64,000 nt of DNA from an uncultured Bulleidia sp. (GCA_947087645.1 CAMUDN010000002.1:62001-126000); one strand, 5' to 3'; positions 53,790 through 62,840 are shown, numbered from the stretch's first letter. Translations and numbers: made by a program. Notes: generated by a model from the sequence alone, not told the origin.

Positions 53790-53810
53790 GATGTAAGTCC
53801 TATTTTTTTG
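53783..53810 (+). terminator. Terminator of rny
   Basis: AAATAGGA pairs with TCCTATTT around TGTAAG and is followed by T tract. A TATAAT at ~53812 right behind it may start miaB transcription. Confidence 0.8.
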
Positions 53811-53824
53811 CTATAATAAAACTT

Positions 53825-55267
53825 ATGAAAAAACATGATTATTTAATGCCTGATTTAAAATTGGAGAAAAAAAGAACAGCTAAAAAAGATAATGAAACAC
53901 ATTATCGTGATTTTCAAATGAGTTTAGAAGCAACTAAATTAGGTCAACAGAAAAAATATTATATACGAACTTATGGTTGCCAAGCTAATGTTCGTGATGG
54001 TGAGTCTATTTCTGGTATTCTAGAAATGATGGGTTTTAAGCATAGTGATAAACCTGAAACAGCAGATATATTGATCTTTAATACTTGTGCTATTCGCAGA
54101 GCAGCAGAAGATAAAGTGTTTTCCGAAATTGGTAATTTAAAATATTTAAAGAAAGAAAAACCAGAGACGATATTTGCTTTATGTGGATGTATGGCTCAAG
54201 AAAAAGCTGCCGTTGAAGAATTACTTAAAAAACATCCCCAGATGGATTTAATTTTTGGGACACACAATTTACATCGTTTACCTAGCTTATTGAATGAAGT
54301 AATGGCTGATAAAGTACAAAAAGTAGAAGTTTTTTCCCAAGAAGGTGAAGTTGTTGAATCATTGCCTGTTAAGCGTTCGATGCAAGCCAAAGGATTTGTA
54401 AATATAATGTATGGTTGTGATAAATTTTGTACTTATTGTATTGTTCCTTATACACGTGGTAAAGAACGTTCCCGAAGAGAAGAAGATATTTTAAAAGAAG
54501 TAATTGAATTAAAGAACAGTGGTCGCAAAGAAGTTGTTTTATTAGGTCAGAATGTAAATGCTTATGGAAAAGATTTACATCTTGAAGATGGTTTTACATC
54601 ATTATTAAGAGCTGTAAGTGATACAGGTATTGAAAGAATTCGTTTTTATACTTCTCATCCTCGTGATTATAGTGCAAGCTTAATAGACTTAATGGCAGAA
54701 CGTAAAAATATCATGCCTTTTTTACATTTGCCTGTACAATCAGGTTCAAATGATATTTTAAGACGGATGGCTCGGGGATATACAGTTGAACATTATATTT
54801 CTTTATATGATGAAATGATTAAGAAAGTGCCTAATATTTGTTTTACAACAGATATTATTGTTGGCTTTCCAGGTGAAAGTGATACTGATTTTGCAGCAAC
54901 GATGAAGCTTGTCAAACATTGTCAATATGATATGGCATATACTTTCATTTATTCACCACGTGTTGGTACACCAGCTGCCAGTATGCATGATGATATACCT
55001 CTTGAGGTGAAGAAGAAACGTTTGCAGATGTTAAATGAATATTTAAAAAATATTGCTAATGAAAAAAATAAATGCTTTCAAAATAAAGTTGTGAAAGTGT
55101 TATGTGAAGGTATGTCAAAGAAAAATGATAGAATGTATGCAGGATATACAGAAGAAAATAAATTAGTTAATTTTTCGTGTTCTTATAATTGCTTAGATCA
55201 AATTGTGGAAGTAAAGATTAAAGAGACACATGCCTATACTTTACAAGGTATAGCATTGGAAAAATAA
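53825..55267 (+). CDS. miaB: tRNA-2-methylthio-N6-dimethylallyladenosine synthase
   Basis: A radical-SAM enzyme that methylthiolates i6A37 in tRNAs reading UNN codons. 480 residues: N-terminal UPF0004 cysteines (TYGCQAN, NTCAIR and LCGCMAQ), radical-SAM cluster CDKFCTYC (Cys198, Cys202, Cys205), and a C-terminal TRAM domain (VLCEGMSKKNDRMYAG onward). The N-terminal ~40 residues are basic and extra to the catalytic core. No RBS of good quality precedes the ATG. Confidence 0.95.
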   Translation: MKKHDYLMPDLKLEKKRTAKKDNETHYRDFQMSLEATKLGQQKKYYIRTYGCQANVRDGESISGILEMMGFKHSDKPETADILIFNTCAIRRAAEDKVFSEIGNLKYLKKEKPETIFALCGCMAQEKAAVEELLKKHPQMDLIFGTHNLHRLPSLLNEVMADKVQKVEVFSQEGEVVESLPVKRSMQAKGFVNIMYGCDKFCTYCIVPYTRGKERSRREEDILKEVIELKNSGRKEVVLLGQNVNAYGKDLHLEDGFTSLLRAVSDTGIERIRFYTSHPRDYSASLIDLMAERKNIMPFLHLPVQSGSNDILRRMARGYTVEHYISLYDEMIKKVPNICFTTDIIVGFPGESDTDFAATMKLVKHCQYDMAYTFIYSPRVGTPAASMHDDIPLEVKKKRLQMLNEYLKNIANEKNKCFQNKVVKVLCEGMSKKNDRMYAGYTEENKLVNFSCSYNCLDQIVEVKIKETHAYTLQGIALEK

Positions 55268-55300
55268 AGTGTATATTTTATAATAAATAAAAGGAGATTC

Positions 55301-56986
55301 ATGGAAAAAAATATGAATAATATAGTGCGTTTATTTGCACTTGGTGGTCTTGATGAAGATGGCAAGAACCTTTATGTTGTAGAAAATAATAATGATATTT
55401 TTGTTTTGGAGTGTGGCTTACGTTATCCGATAAGTGGTGATACTTTAGGTATTGAAATGATTGTACCTGATATGAGCTATTTAGTGGAAAATAAAGAAAG
55501 AATTAAAGGTGTTTTCTTGACGCATGGTCATGATGATGTGATGGGTGGTTTGTTATATTTATTAAAACAAATTCCAGAAGTACCTATTTATACGGCTCCT
55601 TTAACCGCTTTAATGATTGATCGAAAATTAAAGAAAGAAGGAATAGGAAAGATTAATCTTCATCGTATTCGTCGTAATGCAAAATTTAAAGTTGGTAATA
55701 CACATATTCGTACTTTTGGCACAATGCAATCCATTGCAGATGGTTTTGGAATGGCTATTAAAACAGAAAAGGGATATGTTGTTTATAGCTCTGAATTTAT
55801 TGTTGATTATGATACACGGCGACCAAGTTTTGTCTTTGATATAACAGCTATTACGGATATTGCTAAAGAAGGCGTTTTAGCTTTACTTTGTGAATCAGTA
55901 GCAGCAACAAGAGAAGGTAATTCAACACCATATCATCGTTTAGTAAATATTTTAGAACCTATTTTTGAAGAAGCAAAACAACGTATTTTAATTACTGTTT
56001 TTAATCAAAATTTATATCGGGTTATTGAAATTATTGAATTAGCAAATAAGTATAATCGAAAAGTCTTTATTTATGATGAGGGTCTAAGAAATTTAATGGC
56101 TGATATGGCTAAATTAGGTTATTATCATATTCCTGCCGGTTTAGAAATAACCAGTGCTAAATTTAAAAATGATGATGATAATGTGGTTGTTATATTGGGT
56201 GGAACAGGTGATTCAATATTTCAAAAAGCTCATCGTATTGCTAATAAGGAAGATGAAATTATTGAATTAAGACATAGTGATACAGTTATTGTTGCTTCAC
56301 CAGCTGTGCCTGGTACGGAAAGACAAGAAGCAGCAATGGAAAATGACTTATATAAAGAAGCCGATCATGTTTTAACTGTTGATGCTAAAAGAAGTTATTC
56401 AATGCATGCTTCTATTGAAGATTTAAAGATGATGATTTATTTGATGAATCCAAAATATTATGTACCGGTAAAAGGTGAATATCGGCAATTAATTGCTAAT
56501 GCTAATATTGCCTTAAATATGGGTTATCAAGCAGATAAAATTATTGTATTAGCAAATGGTCAGGTAGCAATTTTTAAAGATGGTATCTTAGAGCGTAAAT
56601 ATGATTCAGTCAAAGCTGGTGATGTGATGGTTGATGGTAAAGATAGTCTTGATGCAGGTGGTATGGTACTTAAGGATCGAGATATTTTATCAACTGATGG
56701 TGTTATTGTGTTAGGAGTAGTTATGAATCATGCAACAAAAGAAATTATCGGTGGTCCTGATGTGCAAAGTAGAGGCGTTATTTACCTTAAAGATGCTGAT
56801 TATATTATGAAAGAAGTTGGTAATATTCTGGAAAATACGATTAATACCATGGTGAAAGAAAAAAAATATGATAATTTAGAAGCTCGTAGTATTGCAAGAG
56901 AAAAAATTGCTCGCTATTTAGCTAAGGAAACAGGTAAAAAACCAATGATTTTACCGGCAATTGTTGAAATCAATATTAAAAGATAG
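55301..56986 (+). CDS. rnjB: RNase J-family protein lacking the metal site (RNase J2-like)
   Basis: 561 residues with the RNase J plan: beta-lactamase/beta-CASP domains and a C-terminal domain. The zinc site is broken: HxHxDH reads HGHDDV (residues 75-80, final His to Val), the usual metal His of the S-H-S-x-P block is a Gln (MQSIAD), the V-S-G-H-A motif is Y-S-M-H-A, and PVHGEYR is PVKGEYR. So nuclease activity is doubtful. B. subtilis RNase J2 has similar losses and also lies before spoIIIE, so this is probably its orthologue, acting as a partner of RNase J1. Confidence 0.88.
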   Translation: MEKNMNNIVRLFALGGLDEDGKNLYVVENNNDIFVLECGLRYPISGDTLGIEMIVPDMSYLVENKERIKGVFLTHGHDDVMGGLLYLLKQIPEVPIYTAPLTALMIDRKLKKEGIGKINLHRIRRNAKFKVGNTHIRTFGTMQSIADGFGMAIKTEKGYVVYSSEFIVDYDTRRPSFVFDITAITDIAKEGVLALLCESVAATREGNSTPYHRLVNILEPIFEEAKQRILITVFNQNLYRVIEIIELANKYNRKVFIYDEGLRNLMADMAKLGYYHIPAGLEITSAKFKNDDDNVVVILGGTGDSIFQKAHRIANKEDEIIELRHSDTVIVASPAVPGTERQEAAMENDLYKEADHVLTVDAKRSYSMHASIEDLKMMIYLMNPKYYVPVKGEYRQLIANANIALNMGYQADKIIVLANGQVAIFKDGILERKYDSVKAGDVMVDGKDSLDAGGMVLKDRDILSTDGVIVLGVVMNHATKEIIGGPDVQSRGVIYLKDADYIMKEVGNILENTINTMVKEKKYDNLEARSIAREKIARYLAKETGKKPMILPAIVEINIKR

Positions 56987-56994
56987 GAGTTATT

Positions 56995-59298
56995 GTGGCA
57001 CGAAAAGCAAAAATACAACAAGATAAAGAATTTAATCAACAAATGTCAAAAGTGATTATTATTTTAATTTTAGCTACTCTTTTAATTATAGCCATTATGA
57101 AATTAGGCATGGTAGGCACTTTTTTAAATCATTTATTTGTTTATATATTAGGATTTAGATTTAGTTTAATTATTGCTTTAATTATGCTTTATTTTGTTTT
57201 ATCTTTTTTGATTAGACAAGGTGCAATTAAAAAGAAAAATCTTTCACCTTTATTGATATGGTCAGTTATAGTACTTATTTTTGAAACTTATAAAATAACA
57301 CATATTGAACAAAATGGAGGGGATGTATTTAAGCAATTTTTAGCTGCCACAAATAGTTTTTTTACATTAGAACCATCTGTACCATCAGGAGGGGGATTGA
57401 TTGGTTATAGTTTATATGCTATTTTATCAATTCTATTTGCTCGTACAGGTGTCTTTTTAGTCCTTATATTATTAGTTATTATTTCAATATTATTAATGAC
57501 TGGAATAGATATTTATAAAAAAGCTTGGTGTTCTATTTATCATTTTTTTGTTTTACCAACAAAAGAAAAAGAACCGGTGGAAGAAGAAAAAGAAAAAAAA
57601 GAACCGCTTAATATTTGGCAGATGATTGATGAGCATAAAGAAGCAAAAATGAAAGATATAAGAGTAGATGATATAACTGAAGAAATGAATACTTTACCAG
57701 ATGATCATCTTTCTCCTTTTGGCTTAGATATGGAGGAAACTCAAGAGCTTGATACAAATCTTAAGACAACTAATTTAACAGATGAAAAGTTAAGTGATTT
57801 ACCTTTAAAAAAACAGTTTGCTGATCAAAAATTAAAAAATTATAAATTACCTAGTATAAGTTTATTAGATCCGCTTAGTAGCAAAGATAAAAACTTTGAG
57901 AATATTCATTCAGCAAAGGAAAAAGCCGAGACTTTAATCGCTATTTTACATAATTTTGATATTGATGCTCAATTAATAGATACACATATTGGACCATCAG
58001 TTACGCAATTTGAAATTAGACCTGATCCAAATGTTAAAGTATCTAAGATACTTAGTTTAGCAGATAATTTAAAAATGCAAATGGCAGCTAAAGATATTCG
58101 TATAGAAGCACCTATTCCAGGGCACAATGCTGTTGGTATTGAGATTCCAAATGTTAAAAGTAGTGTTGTTAAGATGCGAGAATTAGTACGTGATTTGCCA
58201 GCTGGGACAAAGCCTTTAATCTTTTTCTTAGGAAAAGATTTACTGGGAAATGCGGTTTATTGTGATTTAGCTAAAATGCCTCATTTGTTAATTGCTGGGG
58301 CAACAGGATCAGGTAAATCAGTATGTATGAATACGATTATTACATCATATTTATTACGAACAAGACCAGATGTTGTTAAATTATTATTGATTGATCCGAA
58401 AAAAGTAGAATTTACTCCTTATCGTGAAATACCACATTTAATTGGACCAGTTATTAATGATCCGAATAAAGCATCAAATGCTTTAAAAATAATGGTTGAG
58501 GAAATGGATCGACGTTATAATATGTTTGCTTCAATAGGTGTACGTAAACTGGAGGATTATAATAATTTAGTAAATAAGGAAAAAGAAAAGCATTTAAATG
58601 ATGATAAAGCTATGGCTTCATCTTTGCCATATATTGTGATCATTGTTGATGAGCTAGCTGATTTAATGACGGTTGCTGGTAAGGATGTTGAAGCCTCAAT
58701 TATGCGTATTACACAATTAGGTAGAGCAGCTGGTATTCATATGATTGTGGCAACTCAAAGACCTTCAGTTGATGTTATAACAGGTGTTATTAAAGCTAAT
58801 ATTCCGAGTCGTATTGCTTTTTCTGTTTCTTCAGCAATTGATTCACGCACTATTTTAGATCATCAAGGTGCAGAAAGATTATTAGGAAATGGTGATATGT
58901 TATATTTAGCGAATGGTTCAAATAGTATTCGTCGTGTACAAGGTATTTATGTTTCTGATGATGAAGTACATCGTTTAACAAAAGCCTGTTCTAATCAAGC
59001 TATGCCACTATATGATGATGCTTTTTTACGCTTAGATATGAATGATAATATGGCTGAGGGAGCAATTATGACAATGGAAGATGACCCTTTATTTAAAGAA
59101 GTAACGGACTATGTTATTGAAGCACAAAAAGCATCGACATCTCTTTTACAAAGAAGATTTGGTATTGGTTATAATCGAGCTGCTCGAATGATTGATGTTT
59201 TAGAAGATCATGGTGTAATTGGACCATCACGTGGATCAAGACCACGGGAAGTTTTAAAAAAAGCACAAGATAAGATTGAAAAAAGTAAGAATGAGTAA
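56995..59298 (+). CDS. ftsK: FtsK/SpoIIIE-type DNA translocase
   Basis: It pumps chromosomal DNA through the septum. 767 residues: four N-terminal membrane helices (to ~165), an acidic linker, then the alpha-beta ATPase with Walker A AGATGSGKS, Walker B YIVIIVDELADLM, and a C-terminal gamma winged helix that reads KOPS-like sequences (TSLLQRRFGIGYNRAARMID). The start is GTG behind AGGAG. It follows the RNase J2-like gene by 8 bp; in B. subtilis spoIIIE and rnjB are neighbours too. Confidence 0.95.
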   Translation: MARKAKIQQDKEFNQQMSKVIIILILATLLIIAIMKLGMVGTFLNHLFVYILGFRFSLIIALIMLYFVLSFLIRQGAIKKKNLSPLLIWSVIVLIFETYKITHIEQNGGDVFKQFLAATNSFFTLEPSVPSGGGLIGYSLYAILSILFARTGVFLVLILLVIISILLMTGIDIYKKAWCSIYHFFVLPTKEKEPVEEEKEKKEPLNIWQMIDEHKEAKMKDIRVDDITEEMNTLPDDHLSPFGLDMEETQELDTNLKTTNLTDEKLSDLPLKKQFADQKLKNYKLPSISLLDPLSSKDKNFENIHSAKEKAETLIAILHNFDIDAQLIDTHIGPSVTQFEIRPDPNVKVSKILSLADNLKMQMAAKDIRIEAPIPGHNAVGIEIPNVKSSVVKMRELVRDLPAGTKPLIFFLGKDLLGNAVYCDLAKMPHLLIAGATGSGKSVCMNTIITSYLLRTRPDVVKLLLIDPKKVEFTPYREIPHLIGPVINDPNKASNALKIMVEEMDRRYNMFASIGVRKLEDYNNLVNKEKEKHLNDDKAMASSLPYIVIIVDELADLMTVAGKDVEASIMRITQLGRAAGIHMIVATQRPSVDVITGVIKANIPSRIAFSVSSAIDSRTILDHQGAERLLGNGDMLYLANGSNSIRRVQGIYVSDDEVHRLTKACSNQAMPLYDDAFLRLDMNDNMAEGAIMTMEDDPLFKEVTDYVIEAQKASTSLLQRRFGIGYNRAARMIDVLEDHGVIGPSRGSRPREVLKKAQDKIEKSKNE

Positions 59299-59339
59299 TA
59301 GCCGTTAATAACGATTAAAATTGTAATTTTAAAAAGCAT

Positions 59340-59372
59340 AAAAAACTTATTTAAGCGTAAATAAGTTTTTTT
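59340..59372 (+). terminator. Terminator of ftsK
   Basis: AAAAACTTATTTA pairs with TAAATAAGTTTTT around AGCG, followed by more T. Confidence 0.85.
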
Positions 59373-59387
59373 AGTTATTGATATGAG

Positions 59388-59530
59388 CTATATTTTTATT
59401 TTGCTTATGATTTCATTATAAGTGGTAAGATGAGAAAAATACTTATTCTCTTCATATTTAGCAAAGCAAGCAATAATTTTTGTGATATTTTCTTTCGTCA
59501 AACGATTGTTATTTATGATTAGTTTTTATT
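59388..59530 (-). pseudogene. Relic of a type I methyltransferase subunit (HsdM C terminus)
   Basis: The minus strand reads NNNRLTKENITKIIACFAKY then EENKYFSHLTTYNEI, matching the conserved end of HsdM (N-R-L-x-x-E-N-I-x-K-I followed by Y/F-S-H-x-x-S/T-x-x-E-I). It stops at 59388. Upstream on that strand the frame closes within ~15 codons. No other part of an hsd locus is visible, so ~45 codons of a lost ~500-codon gene remain. Otherwise the 59299-59657 gap holds only the terminator and the operator described next. Confidence 0.7.
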
Positions 59531-59607
59531 TGATATATATGGAAGTTAGATAATATTTTTAATTATCTTGTTTTTTGTTAATATAATATGGTATATTATT
59601 TAGCTGT

Positions 59608-59621
59608 AACTAACTTTAGTT
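59608..59621. promoter_or_regulatory. Palindromic operator candidate for the DtxR-type regulator
   Basis: AACTAACTTTAGTT is a perfect inverted repeat (AACTAA-CT-TTAGTT) 37 bp ahead of the FeoB-associated-type gene, just behind promoter-like TTGTTA and TATTAT. It recalls the half-site character of DtxR/IdeR boxes and sits near a DtxR-family gene. Binding is inferred. Confidence 0.45.
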
Positions 59622-59657
59622 TGATGTCTAAATTTTAGTCTAAAAGGAGATAAATAT

Positions 59658-59861
59658 ATGAGTTTAGGTGATGCTTTCATTTTGTTGGTAATTTTATGTG
59701 GTATTTTGTTTAGTGTTCATTTTATTTTGAAAAATGGTGTTGATGCATGTAATGGAGATTGTAATGGAAGCTGTCATAATTCTTGTAAATGGGCAGAAGA
59801 CATAAATAGAGCACATCGTCATATTTTGTTGATTAAGAAGATCAAGTCTTTTTTTAGATAA
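59658..59861 (+). CDS. FeoB-associated-type Cys-rich small membrane protein
   Basis: 67 residues: one N-terminal helix (DAFILLVILCGILFSVHFIL), then a cysteine ladder with exact spacing (Cys31, Cys35, Cys39, Cys43 in CNGDCNGSCHNSC) and a basic C terminus. It matches small FeoB-associated proteins in layout (helix plus cysteine cluster) that assist iron uptake. No feoA or feoB is in the window. It converges on a DtxR-family regulator. RBS AAAGGAG. Confidence is moderate because such short families are easily confused. Confidence 0.65.
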   Translation: MSLGDAFILLVILCGILFSVHFILKNGVDACNGDCNGSCHNSCKWAEDINRAHRHILLIKKIKSFFR

Positions 59862-59871
59862 GATATGTTAT

Positions 59872-59902
59872 AAAAAGTAGGTTGTACAACAACCTACTTT
59901 TT
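59872..59902. terminator. Convergent terminator
   Basis: AAAAGTAGGTTG pairs with CAACCTACTTTT around TACAA. It serves both the Cys-rich protein gene and the DtxR-family gene. Confidence 0.85.
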
Positions 59903-60265
59903 ATATTTAAGAAACTGTTCTTTGATTTTTTGAAAAGTAATATCACTTAAATCATGTTCAATTTTATGTGCATCACGATAAGCAATATCAGCCGGTACAC
60001 CTAATTGTTTGAAATATTCAGTCAATGTTAAATTACGCTCATGTATTTTTTCGGCAATTTTTTTGCCTGGTTCTAAAAGAATAATTGAGCCATCATGATT
60101 CATTTTAATATATCCATTTTCACGCAATTTTTTCATTGCTACAGATACACTTGCTTTAGAATAATTAGTCTTTTCTGCTATATCGATAGAGTGACATATA
60201 CCTTTATCCTCTTGAATAACTAATATAGCTAATAAATAATCTTCACCTGATTCGTATATCGACAT
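59894..60265 (-). CDS. DtxR/MntR-family metal-dependent transcriptional regulator
   Basis: 123 residues: N-terminal winged helix (ESGEDYLLAILVIQ, then SIDIAEKTNYSKASVSVAMKKLRENGYI as recognition region) and a short dimer/metal domain (HERNLTLTEYFKQLGVPADIAYRDAHKIEHDLSD). HKIEHDLSD has the metal-ligand pattern of MntR/IdeR. There is no SH3-like third domain, as in MntR. It probably represses iron or manganese uptake genes; the palindrome at 59608 is a candidate target. Confidence 0.9.
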   Translation of the reverse strand: MSIYESGEDYLLAILVIQEDKGICHSIDIAEKTNYSKASVSVAMKKLRENGYIKMNHDGSIILLEPGKKIAEKIHERNLTLTEYFKQLGVPADIAYRDAHKIEHDLSDITFQKIKEQFLKYKK

Positions 60266-60365
60266 TTTAACCCCTTTCCAACTTTATTATATAATACTGA
60301 ATTTTAGAAAATAAACAATTAAATTGCTTCTCTATGTTTCCATTTAATAGTATCATTAAAAACGG

Positions 60366-60884
60366 ATGAAGAAAATTTTATTTTATGGTTTAGAAAGTAA
60401 ACAACTGGCAAAATATCAACATATAGCAGATAAATGGCAAGCATGTTTATTGAGAATTGGTGATGATAAACTTAAGATGAGAGTTAAAGATCTTTTTAGT
60501 TTGCTTGAAAATGATGATTGTGATTGTCAATATTTTAAAGAAAAATATCTTATCGTTGATGATTTTTTACGTGATGAATTAGAATTGTTTATGAATGACA
60601 TAGATGATCATATGATTGTTATAACAAGAACAAAAGTTAATGATAACTGGTCTTTAGAACATCTTTTGCAAGAAAATTTAGATGAAAAAAATTTATTGGT
60701 AGAAATTGAGCGTTTAAATGATCTTTTAAAGCAAGCAAATAAACTAAATTTAGATATGTTTTCATCAAATAGAAAAAAACTAATCGAGCAAGAATTGATG
60801 AATGCTTATTTGCTATTGTATAGCCAAAGATATACAAGAGAACAAATTTGTCAACAACGTGAAAAATTAGCTAAAATTTTATAA
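60366..60884 (+). CDS. DUF3783-containing protein
   Basis: 172 residues, cytoplasmic, alpha/beta N-terminal part with YLIVDDFLRDELELFMNDI and TRTKVNDNWSLEHLLQENL, which I match to DUF3783 (function unknown), then a helical tail (EIERLNDLLKQANKLNL). No catalytic motif is visible. It is 15 bp ahead of the AAC(3)-type gene, and the two probably share a transcript. Confidence 0.6.
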   Translation: MKKILFYGLESKQLAKYQHIADKWQACLLRIGDDKLKMRVKDLFSLLENDDCDCQYFKEKYLIVDDFLRDELELFMNDIDDHMIVITRTKVNDNWSLEHLLQENLDEKNLLVEIERLNDLLKQANKLNLDMFSSNRKKLIEQELMNAYLLLYSQRYTREQICQQREKLAKIL

Positions 60885-60899
60885 TAAGGAGCTTATATT

Positions 60900-61709
60900 A
60901 TGTTACATATGGAAGTTAATGATATTTTAACAAAAGAGCGTTTAATTAACTCCTTTAAAGCATTAGGCATTACAGGTAGTCAAATTATAGAAGTGCATAC
61001 TAAATTATCATCTTTTAATTGGGTGTTAGGGGGAGCAAGAACAATTGTTGATGCTTTACTTGAGCTTTGTCAAAATGGGGGAACTATTTTAATGCCTAGT
61101 CAAGTGGCTGAAAATAGTGAGCCTAGTGAATGGGAAAATCCAGCTATTACAGCACAATTATGGCAAGCAACAAGAAATGAAATACCTTTTTATGATGCCA
61201 ATACTTCTTCTATATATGGCATGGGATCGGTAGTTGAAAATTTTAAACATCGAGATGGTGTTTTAAGTTCTAAACATCCAACTTTTTCTTATGCAGCATG
61301 GGGTAGATATGCTAAATTATTGGTTAATGGTCAATCATTACATTTTCCTTTAAGTGAAGAAAGTCCAACGGCACGTTTGTATGAATTACAAGGTTATATG
61401 CTTCTTTTAGGAACTGATTTTTCTACTTGTACAGCTTTGCATTTAGCTGAATATCGAGCTGATTGTCGGCCTATTGAAATTAAAGGAGCAATGATTAAAA
61501 CAGAAAAAGGATCAAAATGGGAAAAATATTTAGATTTACAAATTGATAGTGAAGATTTTCTTAAAATAGAATCATTATTGCGTAAAAAAGGTCTTTTACG
61601 TGAAATATATATTGGCGGCGGAAAGATCCAATTATTTCCTGTTGTTGAAGCTGTAAATATAGCTACTACTTTTTTAGAAAATACAAGTGTATTAGAGCTT
61701 TATCGTTAA
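60900..61709 (+). CDS. AAC(3)-family N-acetyltransferase
   Basis: 269 residues of the antibiotic_NAT fold (as in aminoglycoside 3-N-acetyltransferases and YokD). VHTKLSSFNWVLGGARTIVDALLE, GGTILMPSQVAENSEPSEW, HPTFSYAAWG and LLLGTDFSTCTALHLAEY carry the acetyl-CoA and substrate-site residues including the catalytic His. Chromosomal members often do not confer resistance, so the substrate may be a thiol or an amino sugar. RBS AAGGAG. Confidence 0.85.
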   Translation: MLHMEVNDILTKERLINSFKALGITGSQIIEVHTKLSSFNWVLGGARTIVDALLELCQNGGTILMPSQVAENSEPSEWENPAITAQLWQATRNEIPFYDANTSSIYGMGSVVENFKHRDGVLSSKHPTFSYAAWGRYAKLLVNGQSLHFPLSEESPTARLYELQGYMLLLGTDFSTCTALHLAEYRADCRPIEIKGAMIKTEKGSKWEKYLDLQIDSEDFLKIESLLRKKGLLREIYIGGGKIQLFPVVEAVNIATTFLENTSVLELYR

Positions 61710-62158
61710 AACCAATGATGTTTTTTACAAGCATTTGTATATAGTTTAGTTATTATTTGTGCTTTTTCTTCATCTTCTTTTTGAAAATTATGTAAATAAG
61801 GTGAATCAATATCTAAGATTGCATAGCATTTATCATTCATCAAAATAGGTATACATAATTCACTACGAGAAGCAGAATCACAGGCAATATGGTCTTGTTC
61901 AGCAAGGACATCAGGTATATTGATTAATTTCTTTGTCCGATAACAACGACCACATATGCCTTTATCAAAAGATATATGAGTACATGCTATACGACCTTGA
62001 AAAGGACCTAATACAAGATTATTGTTTTTAACAAAATAAAATCCTAACCAGTTAATATTTTTAAATTCATGGTAACAAAAAGCAACAAGATTAGCACTTG
62101 CCGCAATAAAATCATTTTCTTGTAATAAATATTCTAATTGTTGATGAAATACATTCAT
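61706..62158 (-). CDS. Free methionine-(R)-sulfoxide reductase (GAF domain)
   Basis: 150 residues, a lone GAF domain that reduces free Met-(R)-O. The three redox cysteines of fRMsr are all present: Cys59 (ACTHISFD), Cys69 (GICGR) and Cys93 (IACDSASRSEL). INWLGFYFV at the N terminus is also family-typical. It overlaps the AAC(3)-type gene by 4 bp on the opposite strand. It fits with an organism that imports and salvages methionine. Confidence 0.9.
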   Translation of the reverse strand: MNVFHQQLEYLLQENDFIAASANLVAFCYHEFKNINWLGFYFVKNNNLVLGPFQGRIACTHISFDKGICGRCYRTKKLINIPDVLAEQDHIACDSASRSELCIPILMNDKCYAILDIDSPYLHNFQKEDEEKAQIITKLYTNACKKHHWF

Positions 62159-62248
62159 GTATCTATTCTACAACATTTTAAGGAAAAAGTATTTTCGACA
62201 TTTATTTATCTTTGTATTAAAATAAAGCAGTTAGTGAAAGGGTAAATA

Positions 62249-62785
62249 ATGAATTTACATAGTAAAGATTTAGTTTATGTACAATCTTTTAAACATGATG
62301 GCTCATTACATCGAACATGGTGTAAAGCTTTTGTTTTAGAGTCAGATGATGAAAAAATTGTAGCCGTAACAGATCGGGCATGGGTTATTGAAGCAGACGG
62401 AAGAAAATGGATAACTAGAGAGCCAGCAGTATGTTTTTTTTATAAGCATAAGTGGTATAACATTATTTCAATGATTCGTCATAGTGGCATATATTATTAC
62501 TGTAATTTAGCTTCACCTAGCTTATTTGATGGTGAAGCAATTAAAAATATTGATTATGATTTGGATGTTAAGTTATATCCCGATGGTAAGTATAGTATTT
62601 TAGATGAAGATGAGTATGCTCAACATGGTGAAATATATGTTTATTCAGATGAAGTAAAAAAAGTTGTTGAAGGCTCAATGCAAAAATTAATTCAAAGAAT
62701 GATTGATAAACAAGATCCTTTTAATGAAGCTTGTATTAATCATTATTATCAATTATATTTAGAATTAAAAAGAGAAAAGAAATAA
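62249..62785 (+). CDS. DUF402 nucleoside tri-/diphosphate phosphatase (Ntdp-like)
   Basis: 178 residues of the FAU1-like DUF402 beta-barrel: HRTWCKAFVLE, a W-x-T-R-E-P-A element (KWITREPAVCFFY), YYCNLASPSLFDGEAIKNID, and DLDVKLYPDGKYSILDEDEY with the metal-binding acidic residues. S. aureus Ntdp and B. subtilis YgaC belong to this family and hydrolyse nucleoside tri- and diphosphates. RBS GAAAGGG. Confidence 0.88.
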   Translation: MNLHSKDLVYVQSFKHDGSLHRTWCKAFVLESDDEKIVAVTDRAWVIEADGRKWITREPAVCFFYKHKWYNIISMIRHSGIYYYCNLASPSLFDGEAIKNIDYDLDVKLYPDGKYSILDEDEYAQHGEIYVYSDEVKKVVEGSMQKLIQRMIDKQDPFNEACINHYYQLYLELKREKK

Positions 62786-62795
62786 AGCGTTATAT

Positions 62796-62838
62796 TTGAT
62801 GTGACCCCAAAAAGTTAAACTTTTTGGGGTCACATCAA
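62796..62838. terminator. Perfect 20-bp inverted repeat between convergent genes
   Basis: TTGATGTGACCCCAAAAAGT and its exact complement flank TAA. It probably ends both the DUF402 and queH transcripts. The ACCCCAAAAAGTT arm resembles the ends of some IS3-family elements, so an origin as abutting IS ends is possible. Confidence 0.75.
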
Positions 62839-62840
62839 TT

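Noticed and set aside
60900..61709. Calling the AAC(3)-family gene an aminoglycoside resistance gene
   Set aside because: The fold is clear, but chromosomal members often have other substrates and nothing here links it to resistance or mobility.
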